Shown one piece after another: positions 1-8,104 of a stretch of DNA of 64,000 nt. The translations under genes and the position numbers were made by a program. The first letter of the stretch is position 1; each line of letters starts with the position of its first letter. The stretch comes from Paenibacillus riograndensis SBR5. Lineage in GTDB: Bacteria; Bacillota; Bacilli; Paenibacillales; Paenibacillaceae. A model generated the notes under the pieces. The model searched no databases. It saw only the letters and a program-made list of their open reading frames with translations, and was not told the origin of the DNA. The stretch covers positions 7,073,216 to 7,137,215 of the forward strand of contig NZ_LN831776.1 in the NCBI RefSeq assembly GCF_000981585.1, read 5' to 3'.

Positions 1-102
1 GTTATCCACCAGGATTTCTTTTACGCCAGCTTTCAATATTGCTGGAACTTCAGCGAACTTGGTTTTCCCCAAGATTACACGCTGTGCGAAAAACATAGTC
101 AT
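1..102 (-). CDS. Small phage tail-cluster protein, 3' end outside window (partial)
   Basis: The first 34 codons of a short minus-strand gene are visible, starting MTMFFAQRVILG; the frame is still open at the window edge. A GAAGGTGA ribosome binding site lies six bases before the ATG. It follows the XkdW-like gene, the place where PBSX-type clusters carry XkdX and other small proteins just before the lysis genes. The sequence does not look like the XkdX at 31565-31699. Function unknown; I infer a small protein of the tail cluster. Confidence 0.65.
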   Translation of the reverse strand, partial: MTMFFAQRVILGKTKFAEVPAILKAGVKEILVDN

Positions 103-156
103 TAAAAATCACCTTCTTCCCATTTTGACCTTCAACCATATAGAGCAGGCTGGTTA

Positions 157-633
157 TTACTGATAGACCCTCATCGCCATCTCTGCAATGATATCTTCAA
201 TAAAGTCAGCCCTCTCAGACAGAGCATTGTTTTGCGACTTCAGCAGAAGATTTTCCTTTTGGAGCTGTTCAAGCCCAGTAAGTTCCGGCGGCTTGTTGGC
301 TTCGGCTTCCTGGTAGGCTTCCCAAGCGGCTTGCAGCTCGGCTTCTGTCGGCTGGGGCTTATCCAGGTTCCAGACTGCGATATAGGGTCCACGCTCTACG
401 ATATCGTAATCCTCACCCTCAGTGAGTAGGTTGTAGTCGATACCGTAGCGATAATGGACGTCCTCTGCTGGTTTCTCGCCTTCTTTCGGCGGCTTGATCT
501 CGTAGCGGACTCGGCCTTTTTCCTCGGCTCCGGGCCGCAGGATGGGTTCCGGGCCGTTGTCCCATACTTCAAAATCTTTATTCGGTTCCGCCGTTGGAAA
601 CAACTGTTCTATAGCAAGCGATAAAATCATTTC
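157..633 (-). CDS. XkdW-like tail-cluster protein
   Basis: A 158-residue acidic protein. I chose the ATG at 633 because GGAG lies eight bases upstream and the fibre gene ends at 650; an in-frame upstream ATG at 693 would overlap that gene. The middle has the pattern GPYIAVWNLDKPQPTEAELQ followed by a helical stretch, and the last 50 residues are predicted coiled coil. The gene at 31700-32038 has the same layout (GPYIGVWETDTPKPTTEELQ), so the two tail clusters share this family. In PBSX the family sits after the fibre genes. Its exact role is not established; a fibre-associated or assembly role is inferred from position. Confidence 0.7.
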   Translation of the reverse strand, partial: EMILSLAIEQLFPTAEPNKDFEVWDNGPEPILRPGAEEKGRVRYEIKPPKEGEKPAEDVHYRYGIDYNLLTEGEDYDIVERGPYIAVWNLDKPQPTEAELQAAWEAYQEAEANKPPELTGLEQLQKENLLLKSQNNALSERADFIEDIIAEMAMRVYQ

Positions 634-649
634 ATCATCTCCATTCTTT

Positions 650-2230
650 TTATGCAACTCGCACAATTTCAAGGTGGGTTGTATCCATGCCATTTACTAT
701 GGCAACGGAATACATGTCTGTGTATAGCTGTATGGCAGCAGTCTGTCCAGCTGGGAGATACAGGAATATGTCTCCTGATAAGAAAGTATGTGTGGTCACA
801 GTCGTTGTTAAAACATCCGCAATCCATCTGCTAGAACCATTTTGCAGTATACCGAGTTGATAAGTGGCAGCCGGGGCACTCTGTAACTGGACAGCCGCTT
901 TGATTTTATACCAACCTGTTTGTGGACTAGTGAATACTCCCGTAGTGGTGTTGTACCCGCTTTGTTGATTGGTGGAAATTACATATCTAAGCAAATTCCA
1001 CGCGGACGCGGTGGTTGTTAAACCTGAAGCCAGCCCGCCGCACCACACTATTGCTCTGATGTCATGTGTATTATCTCCCCATGGGTTAATAACACCGCCG
1101 TAGGTTAAAATTCCGTTATCACTTGAATCTCCGCTAGTACCTGTTACACGAGTTCCTGCCGCTGTGACTACAGAACCGAGAACACTTCTATTTCCCCAAG
1201 TGTTTCCTGAACCTGTGAAATTCTCGATATACGCAACGCTGGCATTAACGGCATTAACTGCAATGAATTTGTTGGAAAAATTACATGACGTTGCTCTAAT
1301 ATTGCTTAAATTCACATCTAAACCGGCACCTGTTCCTGCGGCGACAGTACTGTTTATATTATTGATCAAGGCACCGACGCTTGATATTACTGAAACAGCA
1401 TTAGTACCACTAGGGGGCAAACAGTTGAACCCATTTACTGTAACAAAACATGAGTTGCTGTACATTTTAATTGCATCTACCGTTCTGCTCGTAGATACAA
1501 CACTGTCACCCATCACAGCTATTTGACCAGATCCTGAATATCCAGATAGACTAATAATCTCTGCATACGTACCAGCCGCAACATTTACTGCCACAAAATG
1601 GTTGACGGTATCAGGAATCATACTAACTGCCTTTTGAATCGTCCTAAACGCCCCACCCGCCGTATTCGCCAATCCATTATTACCGTCGTTCCCATCCGTA
1701 CGCACATAATAGGTAATATCCGCTGTCGTCTGCTGCGGGGTGGTCGCCAAAGGCGCTTTACTGTTGAGTTGTCCTTGTATCCCGCTGGTCACTCCATCCA
1801 AATACCCAAACTCCGCATTCGATACAACGCCAGTGCCGATCTTGGTTGCATCGATTGCCGCAGCCGCGTTAATATCCGCGTTTACAATAACCCCGGGAGC
1901 AATCGCGGTAACCCCATCCCCTGTGCTGGTCACATCCCCGGTATGATTGGGATGTACATATTTATTGGCTCCGGCCGCTACTCCGTCCAGCTTCGCCTTA
2001 TCCGCTGCGGCCATCAGTCCGGCAGCGCTAGCAGTGGCTGCAGCTGTGGAAGCCTTAGCATTCCAAGCGGTGCGTTCCGCCGCTGTAATATGCTTTACCG
2101 TATCCACGGCATGATCCTGCACATTTTTAACGGCAGTATCCAAAACATCCATATTACCGTTCAAATCGGCGATATCGACTATATCTGTGCCATCCGGCTT
2201 TTTCAGCCCCAAATTGCCCGTAGTCTGCAT
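650..2230 (-). CDS. Tail fibre / receptor-binding protein
   Basis: A 526-residue fibre, the likely host-binding tip of the PBSX-type particle. The N-terminal 60 residues include HITAAERTAWNAKA (about 47-60), a module also found in the fibre at 32054-35572. Residues 60-160 are low-complexity Ala/Gly/Thr repeats typical of fibre shafts. From about 174 the segment YYVRTDGNDGNNGLANTAGG starts a probable right-handed beta-helix, as in phage tail spikes. The last 110 residues (TGVFTSPQTGWYKIKAAVQ onward) resemble a C1q/TNF-like jelly-roll head, a common receptor-binding fold. AGGAG precedes the ATG. It is flanked by the DUF2313 baseplate gene and the XkdW-like gene. The domain calls are by pattern only. 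Confidence 0.8.
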   Translation of the reverse strand: MQTTGNLGLKKPDGTDIVDIADLNGNMDVLDTAVKNVQDHAVDTVKHITAAERTAWNAKASTAAATASAAGLMAAADKAKLDGVAAGANKYVHPNHTGDVTSTGDGVTAIAPGVIVNADINAAAAIDATKIGTGVVSNAEFGYLDGVTSGIQGQLNSKAPLATTPQQTTADITYYVRTDGNDGNNGLANTAGGAFRTIQKAVSMIPDTVNHFVAVNVAAGTYAEIISLSGYSGSGQIAVMGDSVVSTSRTVDAIKMYSNSCFVTVNGFNCLPPSGTNAVSVISSVGALINNINSTVAAGTGAGLDVNLSNIRATSCNFSNKFIAVNAVNASVAYIENFTGSGNTWGNRSVLGSVVTAAGTRVTGTSGDSSDNGILTYGGVINPWGDNTHDIRAIVWCGGLASGLTTTASAWNLLRYVISTNQQSGYNTTTGVFTSPQTGWYKIKAAVQLQSAPAATYQLGILQNGSSRWIADVLTTTVTTHTFLSGDIFLYLPAGQTAAIQLYTDMYSVAIVNGMDTTHLEIVRVA

Positions 2231-2241
2231 AGTTCACACTC

Positions 2242-2853
2242 CTATTCGTATACTCTTAATTCATTCCATGTTCTGGCGTGCGCAGCATTCCAGGTGAGTG
2301 ACTTCAGCGAATTCCACCAGGTATAGCTGTACACAAACTTATAATCCAGATGTGCAGGCTTAATCTCTTCTATGATTTGGATTAACCCTGCCATGTTCTC
2401 CGGGATGCCCAGCGTCCCTACAAAACGCACCTCAAAGCTGTATGCTCCCGGCACCTCCACAACCTGAACATCCCCTCCGGAAAAAGCGGACGCCGTCCGC
2501 CGGATCATCTCCGGCGTAGTGGTCCCGCTTCCGCGCAGCTTGGCCTTGATCATTTCCCGGCGGGCGGCATAGGATTTGGTATTGTCCGTGGTCAGGGCCA
2601 GCACCTTCTCCCAGCGCGCAAGCCCCCAGGTTGCCGACTCCACATTCGTCTGCAATGCTGAATCCTCTATCGAATAGGCCAGCTGTCCGCATTCCGCAGC
2701 ATGGCTATCCTGGATCTGCTCCATCTCAAGTACACCCTGATAATACTCCGGCAGGTATTTCATCAGGTCAGGCTTGCTAAATTCCGGCCCGTCTTGTGTC
2801 GCGGGACTGGAAGAATAGCTTATGGTCCCGTATAAATTCTCGCCATAGGTCAT
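2242..2853 (-). CDS. XkdU-like baseplate protein (DUF2313/YmfQ family)
   Basis: A 203-residue protein with the family hallmarks: an early MKYLPEYY motif, the central AARREMIKAKLRGSGTTTPEMI segment, and a C-terminal IIEEIKPAHLDYKFVY motif. The family corresponds to PBSX XkdU and Mu gp48, the baseplate component that links baseplate wedges to fibres. It is separated here from the gpJ-like gene by three genes (4228-4641, 3204-4226, 2856-3191), whereas in PBSX XkdU follows XkdT directly. This suggests that fibre-like genes were inserted between them. Confidence 0.85.
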   Translation of the reverse strand: MTYGENLYGTISYSSSPATQDGPEFSKPDLMKYLPEYYQGVLEMEQIQDSHAAECGQLAYSIEDSALQTNVESATWGLARWEKVLALTTDNTKSYAARREMIKAKLRGSGTTTPEMIRRTASAFSGGDVQVVEVPGAYSFEVRFVGTLGIPENMAGLIQIIEEIKPAHLDYKFVYSYTWWNSLKSLTWNAAHARTWNELRVYE

Positions 2854-2855
2854 AG

Positions 2856-3191
2856 TTACACCCCTTTAAGCTGATTCCAGCTCAGCGGGCCTTTAGGCAT
2901 GTACTCATGCGTATGAGCCGCTGGCGGATACACCGCCGGCTTCCCGTCTACCCCTGACCAAGGTACGGTATCCGCCGCCTGCGCGTAATCCACTTTGCCG
3001 TTGTTGTTGGTGTCATAGATGCTTTTCAGCATATCACCGGTGCTTTGTGAGGCTACGAGCAGTTTGTTGACAGTGCCCGTACCGATGTAGAGCTTGCCTG
3101 TATCGGTGCAGAACCCGAGTTCGCCAACAGCAAGAGTTCCCAGTGCGCTTTCTTGGCCGCGGCGGATTTGAATTAAAGTCTTCAGAGCCAT
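2856..3191 (-). CDS. Short Mtd-N-like tail protein
   Basis: A 111-residue protein that begins with a fibre-attachment-like motif, GELGFCTDTGKLYIGTGT (about residues 24-41). This matches the N-terminal half of the larger protein at 3204-4226 and resembles the major-tropism-determinant N-terminal domain that ties receptor-binding proteins to a baseplate. The rest is a calcium-loop-like DTNNNGKVD and a short tail. I chose ATG at 3191, eight bases after GGGGG; the ATG at 3197 is too close to that site. It is probably a partial duplicate of its upstream neighbour. Confidence 0.7.
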   Translation of the reverse strand: MALKTLIQIRRGQESALGTLAVGELGFCTDTGKLYIGTGTVNKLLVASQSTGDMLKSIYDTNNNGKVDYAQAADTVPWSGVDGKPAVYPPAAHTHEYMPKGPLSWNQLKGV

Positions 3192-3203
3192 TATCATCGC
3201 CCC

Positions 3204-4226
3204 CTAGAATGTGCCGCCGTCAATAGCACCCACCATCAGCCGGTTGCCATTAACTGTGTCGTATACGATGCTGCTTCCATCTACATTGGCCGCTACACCG
3301 TTCGCATCGACGGTGATCCCTTTGCCGGCGGTCACTGCAATCGCATCGGCCGTCACACCAATCCCGTAGCCTGCCCCAATGTTCAGTGTTACTGAATCGG
3401 CTTGTCCGCCCCCGGTAAGGCCATTGCCGGCTGTAATCGTCTGTAATGCTCCACCCGTACGAACCCAGGCACTGCCGTTCCAGCTGTAGATTTTCTGCTC
3501 ATCGTCAACATAAGCCGTCCAGCCCACAGCCGGTGTATAATACACCCATGCCGCAGATTGATACTCGGCAATTTGACTGGTTTTGCCCGCCCAGACGCCT
3601 GTTGCCGCCGCAGGAATAATGTAACGGTCGCCCTCCGCAGGACTCGCCGGGGGAACGGCCAGATTCTGGTCCTTCACTGAACTCTGCGGCTCGATGTTAT
3701 GCTTGGCCAGCTCGATCTCATTCCTGATTTTTTGTGCTGACCACAGATCGGTAATAGCCGTTCCCGCATCATTGATTACACGGTGCTTGGACGCATCGTC
3801 GATATGGGTTTTGATCTCAGCTGCAGTTTTGATATTTGTACCGTCAGAGATCTTATTTATATGTCCTGCCGTGATGTCTGCCTTCAGTACCTTGGCATAG
3901 GTTGCCCCATCGGCAACCTCGTCCACTGACCCTGTCAGATCACTCAGCTTCTGCACATTGATCCGGCGCCAGGCCGCGCCATCGTCAAAATACAAATAGC
4001 CGCTGTTCGTTCCGCTGGTTACAATGTATACCCGCCCCGCAGAAGCGGCTGCCGGACGTGAAGCCTCCGGACCGGACATCGCCCGGCCCACCATGGAGTT
4101 GGAGGTGCCGTCACCAATATAGACTTCCTTGGTATCTGTGCAGAAGCCCATCTCGCCCGCCTGCAGAACTCCATAAGCAGCAAGCTCCGCCCGGGTGCCG
4201 CGTTTTACTTGAATGGTTTGTGCCAT
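3204..4226 (-). CDS. Tail fibre protein with Mtd-N-like and DUF2793-like domains
   Basis: A 340-residue protein. Residues 1-50 hold VKRGTRAELAAYGVLQAGEM and FCTDTKEVYIGDGTSNSM, resembling the Mtd N-terminal baseplate-binding domain. Around 190-260 the run SPAEGDRYIIPAAATGVWAG to YSWNGSAW fits DUF2793, a domain found in phage and gene-transfer-agent tail proteins. The C-terminal 80 residues are Gly/Ala-rich beta repeats. AGAGGTG precedes the ATG. No reverse transcriptase or template repeat was seen nearby, so this is not evidence of a diversity-generating retroelement. Likely an adhesive fibre or baseplate decoration. Confidence 0.75.
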   Translation of the reverse strand: MAQTIQVKRGTRAELAAYGVLQAGEMGFCTDTKEVYIGDGTSNSMVGRAMSGPEASRPAAASAGRVYIVTSGTNSGYLYFDDGAAWRRINVQKLSDLTGSVDEVADGATYAKVLKADITAGHINKISDGTNIKTAAEIKTHIDDASKHRVINDAGTAITDLWSAQKIRNEIELAKHNIEPQSSVKDQNLAVPPASPAEGDRYIIPAAATGVWAGKTSQIAEYQSAAWVYYTPAVGWTAYVDDEQKIYSWNGSAWVRTGGALQTITAGNGLTGGGQADSVTLNIGAGYGIGVTADAIAVTAGKGITVDANGVAANVDGSSIVYDTVNGNRLMVGAIDGGTF

Positions 4227-4227
4227 T

Positions 4228-4641
4228 TTACACCTCTCTTCTAAAAGATCCTCCGTCTATGCGTCCCGTTGCCTTGTAGCGTTCAAGCTCCCTTTGGGCA
4301 GCAGTCAGCCCCCACTGCAGGACATTGATGTCATCGGCTTCCACAGTATCGCCCGGTGTCTCATAAGTGACATAGACTTCAGGAACCTCGGCAAAAATCT
4401 TAATCATCCTCCGCCAAGGCGTTTCATCCGGAAAAGAAACTGAGAAATTCCGCAGCTCCACTCCGCTGTAACGGGAACCTGTGTACACCGCAATGCTCTG
4501 GTTGTTAATGTTGTCATGTGCGAGCAGACCGCTGTAAACCCCATCTGTAAGGAACAGTTTCTCCTCAACAACATAGCTGCCGCCGTTTGCTTTTTTGTTC
4601 AGCTTGTCCGTAAATTCATCAATCTGCTGCGGGTATCCCAT
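4228..4641 (-). CDS. Unrecognised baseplate-region protein
   Basis: A 137-residue protein I cannot assign. It starts MGYPQQIDEFTDKLNKKANG and has the segments VVEEKLFLTDGVYSGLLAHD and PDETPWRRMIKIFAEVPEVYV, then a helical C-terminus ending in DGGSFRREV. The closing DGG.F pattern is also seen at the end of the next protein (AIDGGTF). It starts just after the gpJ-like gene stops, with GGAGG inside that gene's end, so the two are probably translationally coupled. The position suggests a baseplate-to-fibre adaptor; that is inference only. Confidence 0.6.
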   Translation of the reverse strand: MGYPQQIDEFTDKLNKKANGGSYVVEEKLFLTDGVYSGLLAHDNINNQSIAVYTGSRYSGVELRNFSVSFPDETPWRRMIKIFAEVPEVYVTYETPGDTVEADDINVLQWGLTAAQRELERYKATGRIDGGSFRREV

Positions 4642-4645
4642 CACC

Positions 4646-5710
4646 CTACACCTCCAGCACGACGCTGCTGAACAGCGGCACTTCAGTTTCGCTTAGAGTG
4701 ACATTGCCCGTTACGCCGTTCAACTTCAGCCCGCTATAGTCCACAACGCCTTCTGTATCCAGCAGCAGTGAACCTATTACAGATTGGCTGATATAGGACG
4801 CAGTAAAGGCCTTTTCCTTGCGGTATTTCTCCAGGATCTCCTTAAAAGCATCGATTACCTCCTGCAGACTATAACCGGAAGCAAGTGTAACCTTGGCGCT
4901 CACGCTGATGCTTTTCCCGGCTGCAGCCGCCACAGTCACTACCGCACCCACCGGCGCTTGGCCTTCACCCTGTCCAGAGACAGGATCGATATATTGCTGC
5001 ACCTGCGACACCAGCAGTTCTGAGGCAGGCCGCTTCGCGGCATCCACAATGACCACTTTCACCGTCTTCGGTCCATTCCATAACGGAAAAACCCGCGCTC
5101 CCCCTACGCCGTCTATTTGCAGCGCCCATTCCATATAATGATATTTGTTGCCGCTCGTTGACGGGCGTCTGACCGACTCCAGATAACGCTGGCGCAGCGC
5201 CTCGTCATCCTCGGCATTTTCACCGGGAATCAGCAGGGCTGTTATCTCTCCGCGTGCCAGAACAGGAATATAATCAATAGGCAGCAAGGAGCCAAAATAC
5301 CGGTTGCCTTCCTCCCCCGCTGTTTCGCTCTCCAGCCTGTAGGTTCCCGGAGCCAGCTTCTCCACCGCCGTATAATGCAGCAAATCGAGCGAAAAACGGC
5401 TGCCCAGCGGAACATCCAGCAGTCCACTCGCGCTATTATAGAACATTGCTTTGAGCTCGGCCTTGCTTGCGGCACGTCTGGTTATTCCCGACCAGGCAAT
5501 GCTGCGTTCCAAATATTCACCAGTAGCCGTATCCGCGAAAAACAGATTGCTGTTTACATCCAGCTCAATATACATCTGAGCCATTTCGGCGGCCGCCGGA
5601 GCCAGCGCATCATAAATGATGCTGCCTTCACGTTTATCCAGGCTGGATGGCACACGGTCCAGCATCCGCCCAAGCAGAGCCTCGAACGTCTGATCTTCAT
5701 ACACCCTCAC
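4646..5710 (-). CDS. Baseplate J-like wedge protein (XkdT type)
   Basis: A 354-residue baseplate wedge protein of the gpJ/gp47/XkdT family. The start has MLDRVPSSLDKREGSIIYDA, the common N-terminal motif; the middle (about 175-260) carries DDEALRQRYLESVRRPSTSG and the GNKYHYMEWALQIDGVGGAR element typical of the family. Translation probably starts at GTG 5710, which overlaps the end of the DUF2634 gene by 14 bases. In contractile particles this protein forms the hexagonal wedge around the hub together with the gp25-like and XkdU-like proteins. Confidence 0.9.
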   Translation of the reverse strand: MRVYEDQTFEALLGRMLDRVPSSLDKREGSIIYDALAPAAAEMAQMYIELDVNSNLFFADTATGEYLERSIAWSGITRRAASKAELKAMFYNSASGLLDVPLGSRFSLDLLHYTAVEKLAPGTYRLESETAGEEGNRYFGSLLPIDYIPVLARGEITALLIPGENAEDDEALRQRYLESVRRPSTSGNKYHYMEWALQIDGVGGARVFPLWNGPKTVKVVIVDAAKRPASELLVSQVQQYIDPVSGQGEGQAPVGAVVTVAAAAGKSISVSAKVTLASGYSLQEVIDAFKEILEKYRKEKAFTASYISQSVIGSLLLDTEGVVDYSGLKLNGVTGNVTLSETEVPLFSSVVLEV

Positions 5711-6128
5711 TCATCTCCTTTCTTAGCTCGAAATTTCCGTACTGGGTAATCACCTTGCAGCTAAAGCTCAGATTATCTCCGTTAAAAGAAACCTTAGTGT
5801 CCTCCAGCCCGATAATCCGCTCATCCTGAAGCAATGCTTCACTAACAATACGCCTGATTTCAGCTCTCACCAGCAGCCTGTCTTTTCCCAGCACAAGACT
5901 CCACTCAGTCCCGTAATCAGAACTGTAGATCAGATGCTCATAACGGTCTGTCCGCAGCATTTTGGCCACTGCCTGCTGCACTGCTTCAAGGCCGTCCAAC
6001 CGGCTCGTAATTCGTTTTTTGTCCCAATCCATTCTGTAGGTCAGACTGGACATTTCAGTGTTCCCCAAGGAGGTGTCTCCTTCAAGAGGTGCGGTGATCG
6101 GGCCTGCATTTCCAATTACGGGTATCAT
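5697..6128 (-). CDS. XkdS-like baseplate protein (DUF2634, gp25-related)
   Basis: A 143-residue protein that sits where PBSX has XkdS. Key stretches are YRMDWDKKRITSRLDGLEAV, YSSDYGTEW and EALLQDERIIGLEDTKV, the layout of gp25/gpW-type wedge proteins that fasten the sheath to the baseplate. Its ATG overlaps the stop of the preceding gene as ATGA, pointing to coupled translation. The C-terminus overlaps the start of the gpJ-like gene. Family knowledge supports a baseplate wedge role. Confidence 0.85.
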   Translation of the reverse strand: MIPVIGNAGPITAPLEGDTSLGNTEMSSLTYRMDWDKKRITSRLDGLEAVQQAVAKMLRTDRYEHLIYSSDYGTEWSLVLGKDRLLVRAEIRRIVSEALLQDERIIGLEDTKVSFNGDNLSFSCKVITQYGNFELRKEMSEGV

Positions 6129-6421
6129 ATCGGATCCACCAGCCTGTCCAGTACAACGTAACTCTGCCCGCCCTGCATCCGGACCATCAGGACACGGTCC
6201 CCCTTCTCAAGCCCCCGGCGCAGAACAATTTCCCTTCCATCCCATTCGAGCTTGCTCTCCATGACGGATTCGGGAAGAACCAGAGCGGCTCCTGACAAAA
6301 TAAACCGCTGGTCCACCTGAATCTGCAGCGGTGCTGCCACGGTTACCGTCCCATACGAAAAAGCCACAGGGTTGGTACTCCCTACGGCGCCGAGACTTGC
6401 TTTTTTTATAATATCGAGCAT
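6125..6421 (-). CDS. XkdR-like protein (DUF2577)
   Basis: A 98-residue protein matching the small DUF2577/XkdR family: N-terminal LDIIKKASLGAVGSTNPVAF, then GTVTVAAPLQIQVDQRF and C-terminal KGDRVLMVRMQGGQSYVVLD. It lies between the hub protein and the DUF2634 protein, as in PBSX. The GDRV-type beta-rich end resembles oligonucleotide-binding folds of small spike or hub proteins, which would fit a central needle, but this is inference. Confidence 0.85.
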   Translation of the reverse strand: MLDIIKKASLGAVGSTNPVAFSYGTVTVAAPLQIQVDQRFILSGAALVLPESVMESKLEWDGREIVLRRGLEKGDRVLMVRMQGGQSYVVLDRLVDPI

Positions 6422-6426
6422 TATTT

Positions 6427-7389
6427 CTACACCACCTTTATATCCAGGGACATGGTATGCTCCCCGCCAGAAATCTTATGGCTGCATTGCTCCACCAAAA
6501 ACAGTCTGGTGTCCAGCGCATCCAACAGCACATAAATCAGGTTGCCTGCACGAACCCGCAGATCGCCTATGGCCTGTACGGAAAGACTTGTTTTTTCCCG
6601 GTTATGCAGCTTCAGCAGGTTGTCTGCGTTCTCTTGAATCTGTGCGGCGTTCGCCTTGTCATCGGCTTTTTTGTAGAGATGCAGAATACCCCAGCGTTTC
6701 ACATTCTCCGGGTCGCTGACCGGGTAGAACTCCCGCTTGCCGCTCTCTTTGTTGTCCTTATAGAGATAGATCGTATTGTAGGTATCGTCATCAATGCTTT
6801 TTTTGAGCGAATAGTCATAAAGATAATGTCCTGCTCCCAGCACCAGATCAAGCTTCATCGAGTCCATTCCCCGCAGCGTCAGCTGGCCGAAGTCATCATA
6901 AAAAGCCATTAGCCGCCCCTTCTTCTCCAGCTCACCGCCAATAGCCCTCATAATAATATCCAGCAGCTTCTTATCATCTTCTATTAAAGAAGGCATGCGG
7001 TATGTGGTTTCTTCAAGCACTCCGGTCTTCAATCCGTAGTCCTTGGCAATTTTTGAAATGAGCTCACTGGCTGTAACATCCTGAAGCACGTAGCTTCCGT
7101 TGCCGAGCAGATAGCGGATCTGGTCATAGGCCGTCAGCTTGATCTGCTGATCACTCCCGGTATCAATGCTGAACACGAACCCGTAGAATACATTGATGCC
7201 ATCTTTGCGGAACTGGACAATATCCCCGTTGCTGATCTTAAATTTGGGGTGCTGATAGATGCCGCTGTCGATAATAGTCATGTCCAGCGTTGCCGGCTTG
7301 CCTGCCCGGGACGTCTTCCAGGAAAGATCTGAGACAATCCCGGCAATATCCCACAGGAGCCCTTCTTTATTTTTCAACAGCAGTTCCAT
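6427..7389 (-). CDS. Baseplate hub protein (XkdQ-like, gpD-related)
   Basis: A 320-residue hub protein. The N-terminus (residues 15-75: LSWKTSRAGKPATLDMTIID, then GDIVQFRKDGINVFYGFVFS) is the beta-barrel start common to XkdQ and P2 gpD. The middle has TAYDQIRYLLGNGSYVLQ and ELISKIAKDYGL. The C-terminus has LRVRAGNLIYVLLDALDTR, the hub barrel. In the particle it forms the ring beneath the tube. It is the counterpart of 38482-39513 in the other cluster, but the two sequences are clearly diverged. Confidence 0.85.
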   Translation of the reverse strand: MELLLKNKEGLLWDIAGIVSDLSWKTSRAGKPATLDMTIIDSGIYQHPKFKISNGDIVQFRKDGINVFYGFVFSIDTGSDQQIKLTAYDQIRYLLGNGSYVLQDVTASELISKIAKDYGLKTGVLEETTYRMPSLIEDDKKLLDIIMRAIGGELEKKGRLMAFYDDFGQLTLRGMDSMKLDLVLGAGHYLYDYSLKKSIDDDTYNTIYLYKDNKESGKREFYPVSDPENVKRWGILHLYKKADDKANAAQIQENADNLLKLHNREKTSLSVQAIGDLRVRAGNLIYVLLDALDTRLFLVEQCSHKISGGEHTMSLDIKVV

Positions 7390-7401
7390 ACGCTTTCCCT
7401 C

Positions 7402-8103
7402 CTACGGCAGCTTAAGGACTTTGCCGATGGGGAGCTTTTTCAGCTCACTGTCCTTGATGCCGTTAAGCTTCTGTATCACCTTATATTTCTGACCATCACC
7501 GAGAATCTTCTTGGCAATGCTCCACAGACTGTCGCCCGCTTTCATCGTGTACGTTTTGGGGACCGCTTTATCACTCGCCCGCTTTGGCTCTGCCTTAACT
7601 TGGCCCTTGACGATCTTTACAGGACTGGCCTGGTAGAACACGTACTTTTTGAGGGATAGTGAATACTCCACGTCACCGGAGGTGCCCGCGCTAAGCTTCC
7701 AAGTAAAGCTCTCGATACTCATGGCCATATTCAAGGCCAAATCATTCGGTACGGCTGAGTGATCCTGCTCCCCCTTCAAGTTCACCCCGGACAACACAAA
7801 CCGGATCGGCCTGCGGCTCTTCATCCATTTCTGGATCATCTCCACATATTCAAAAGGCCGCAGCAGCCGGTTAGGCCCCTCACTGCGCACCAGCACAAAA
7901 GGATAATGCTGCGCCGGGAAGATACTCTCAATCGTGATCTCCGTCAGCTTCGGGTAGGCAATGGCATTGATTTCACCCAGATCGACTATGGTATAGCTTT
8001 TGCTGTCTCCCGACTCTTTGATTTCCAGCGTCTCCGGATTCACAGGCAACCGGAAGAGATCCTCCAGCTCATTAAAACTCAAGAAAAAACCGTATTCTTC
8101 CAC
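7402..8103 (-). CDS. LysM-domain hub adaptor (XkdP-like)
   Basis: A 233-residue protein with a C-terminal LysM domain (about 183-233: YTMKAGDSLWSIAKKILGDG and the WSIA/VIQKLNGI pattern). The first 170 residues form the XkdP-type part. I chose GTG at 8103, since the tape-measure gene stops at 8105 and GGGGG lies about 12 bases upstream; the longer frame to 8145 would run back into that gene. In contractile tails this adaptor sits between tube and hub. The P2-type cluster uses the much shorter gpX-like protein (39521-39721) instead. Confidence 0.85.
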   Translation of the reverse strand: MEEYGFFLSFNELEDLFRLPVNPETLEIKESGDSKSYTIVDLGEINAIAYPKLTEITIESIFPAQHYPFVLVRSEGPNRLLRPFEYVEMIQKWMKSRRPIRFVLSGVNLKGEQDHSAVPNDLALNMAMSIESFTWKLSAGTSGDVEYSLSLKKYVFYQASPVKIVKGQVKAEPKRASDKAVPKTYTMKAGDSLWSIAKKILGDGQKYKVIQKLNGIKDSELKKLPIGKVLKLP

Positions 8104-8104
8104 G

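Noticed and set aside
1164..1526. Plus-strand open frames opposite the tail fibre and other tail genes (also 1598-2326, 6457-6912, 42145-42369)
   Set aside because: No ribosome binding sites, low-complexity or Cys/His-rich translations typical of antisense shadows, and the opposite strand has clear gene families.
3204..4226. Diversity-generating retroelement suggested by the Mtd-like domain
   Set aside because: No reverse transcriptase, Avd or template repeat was found in the window.
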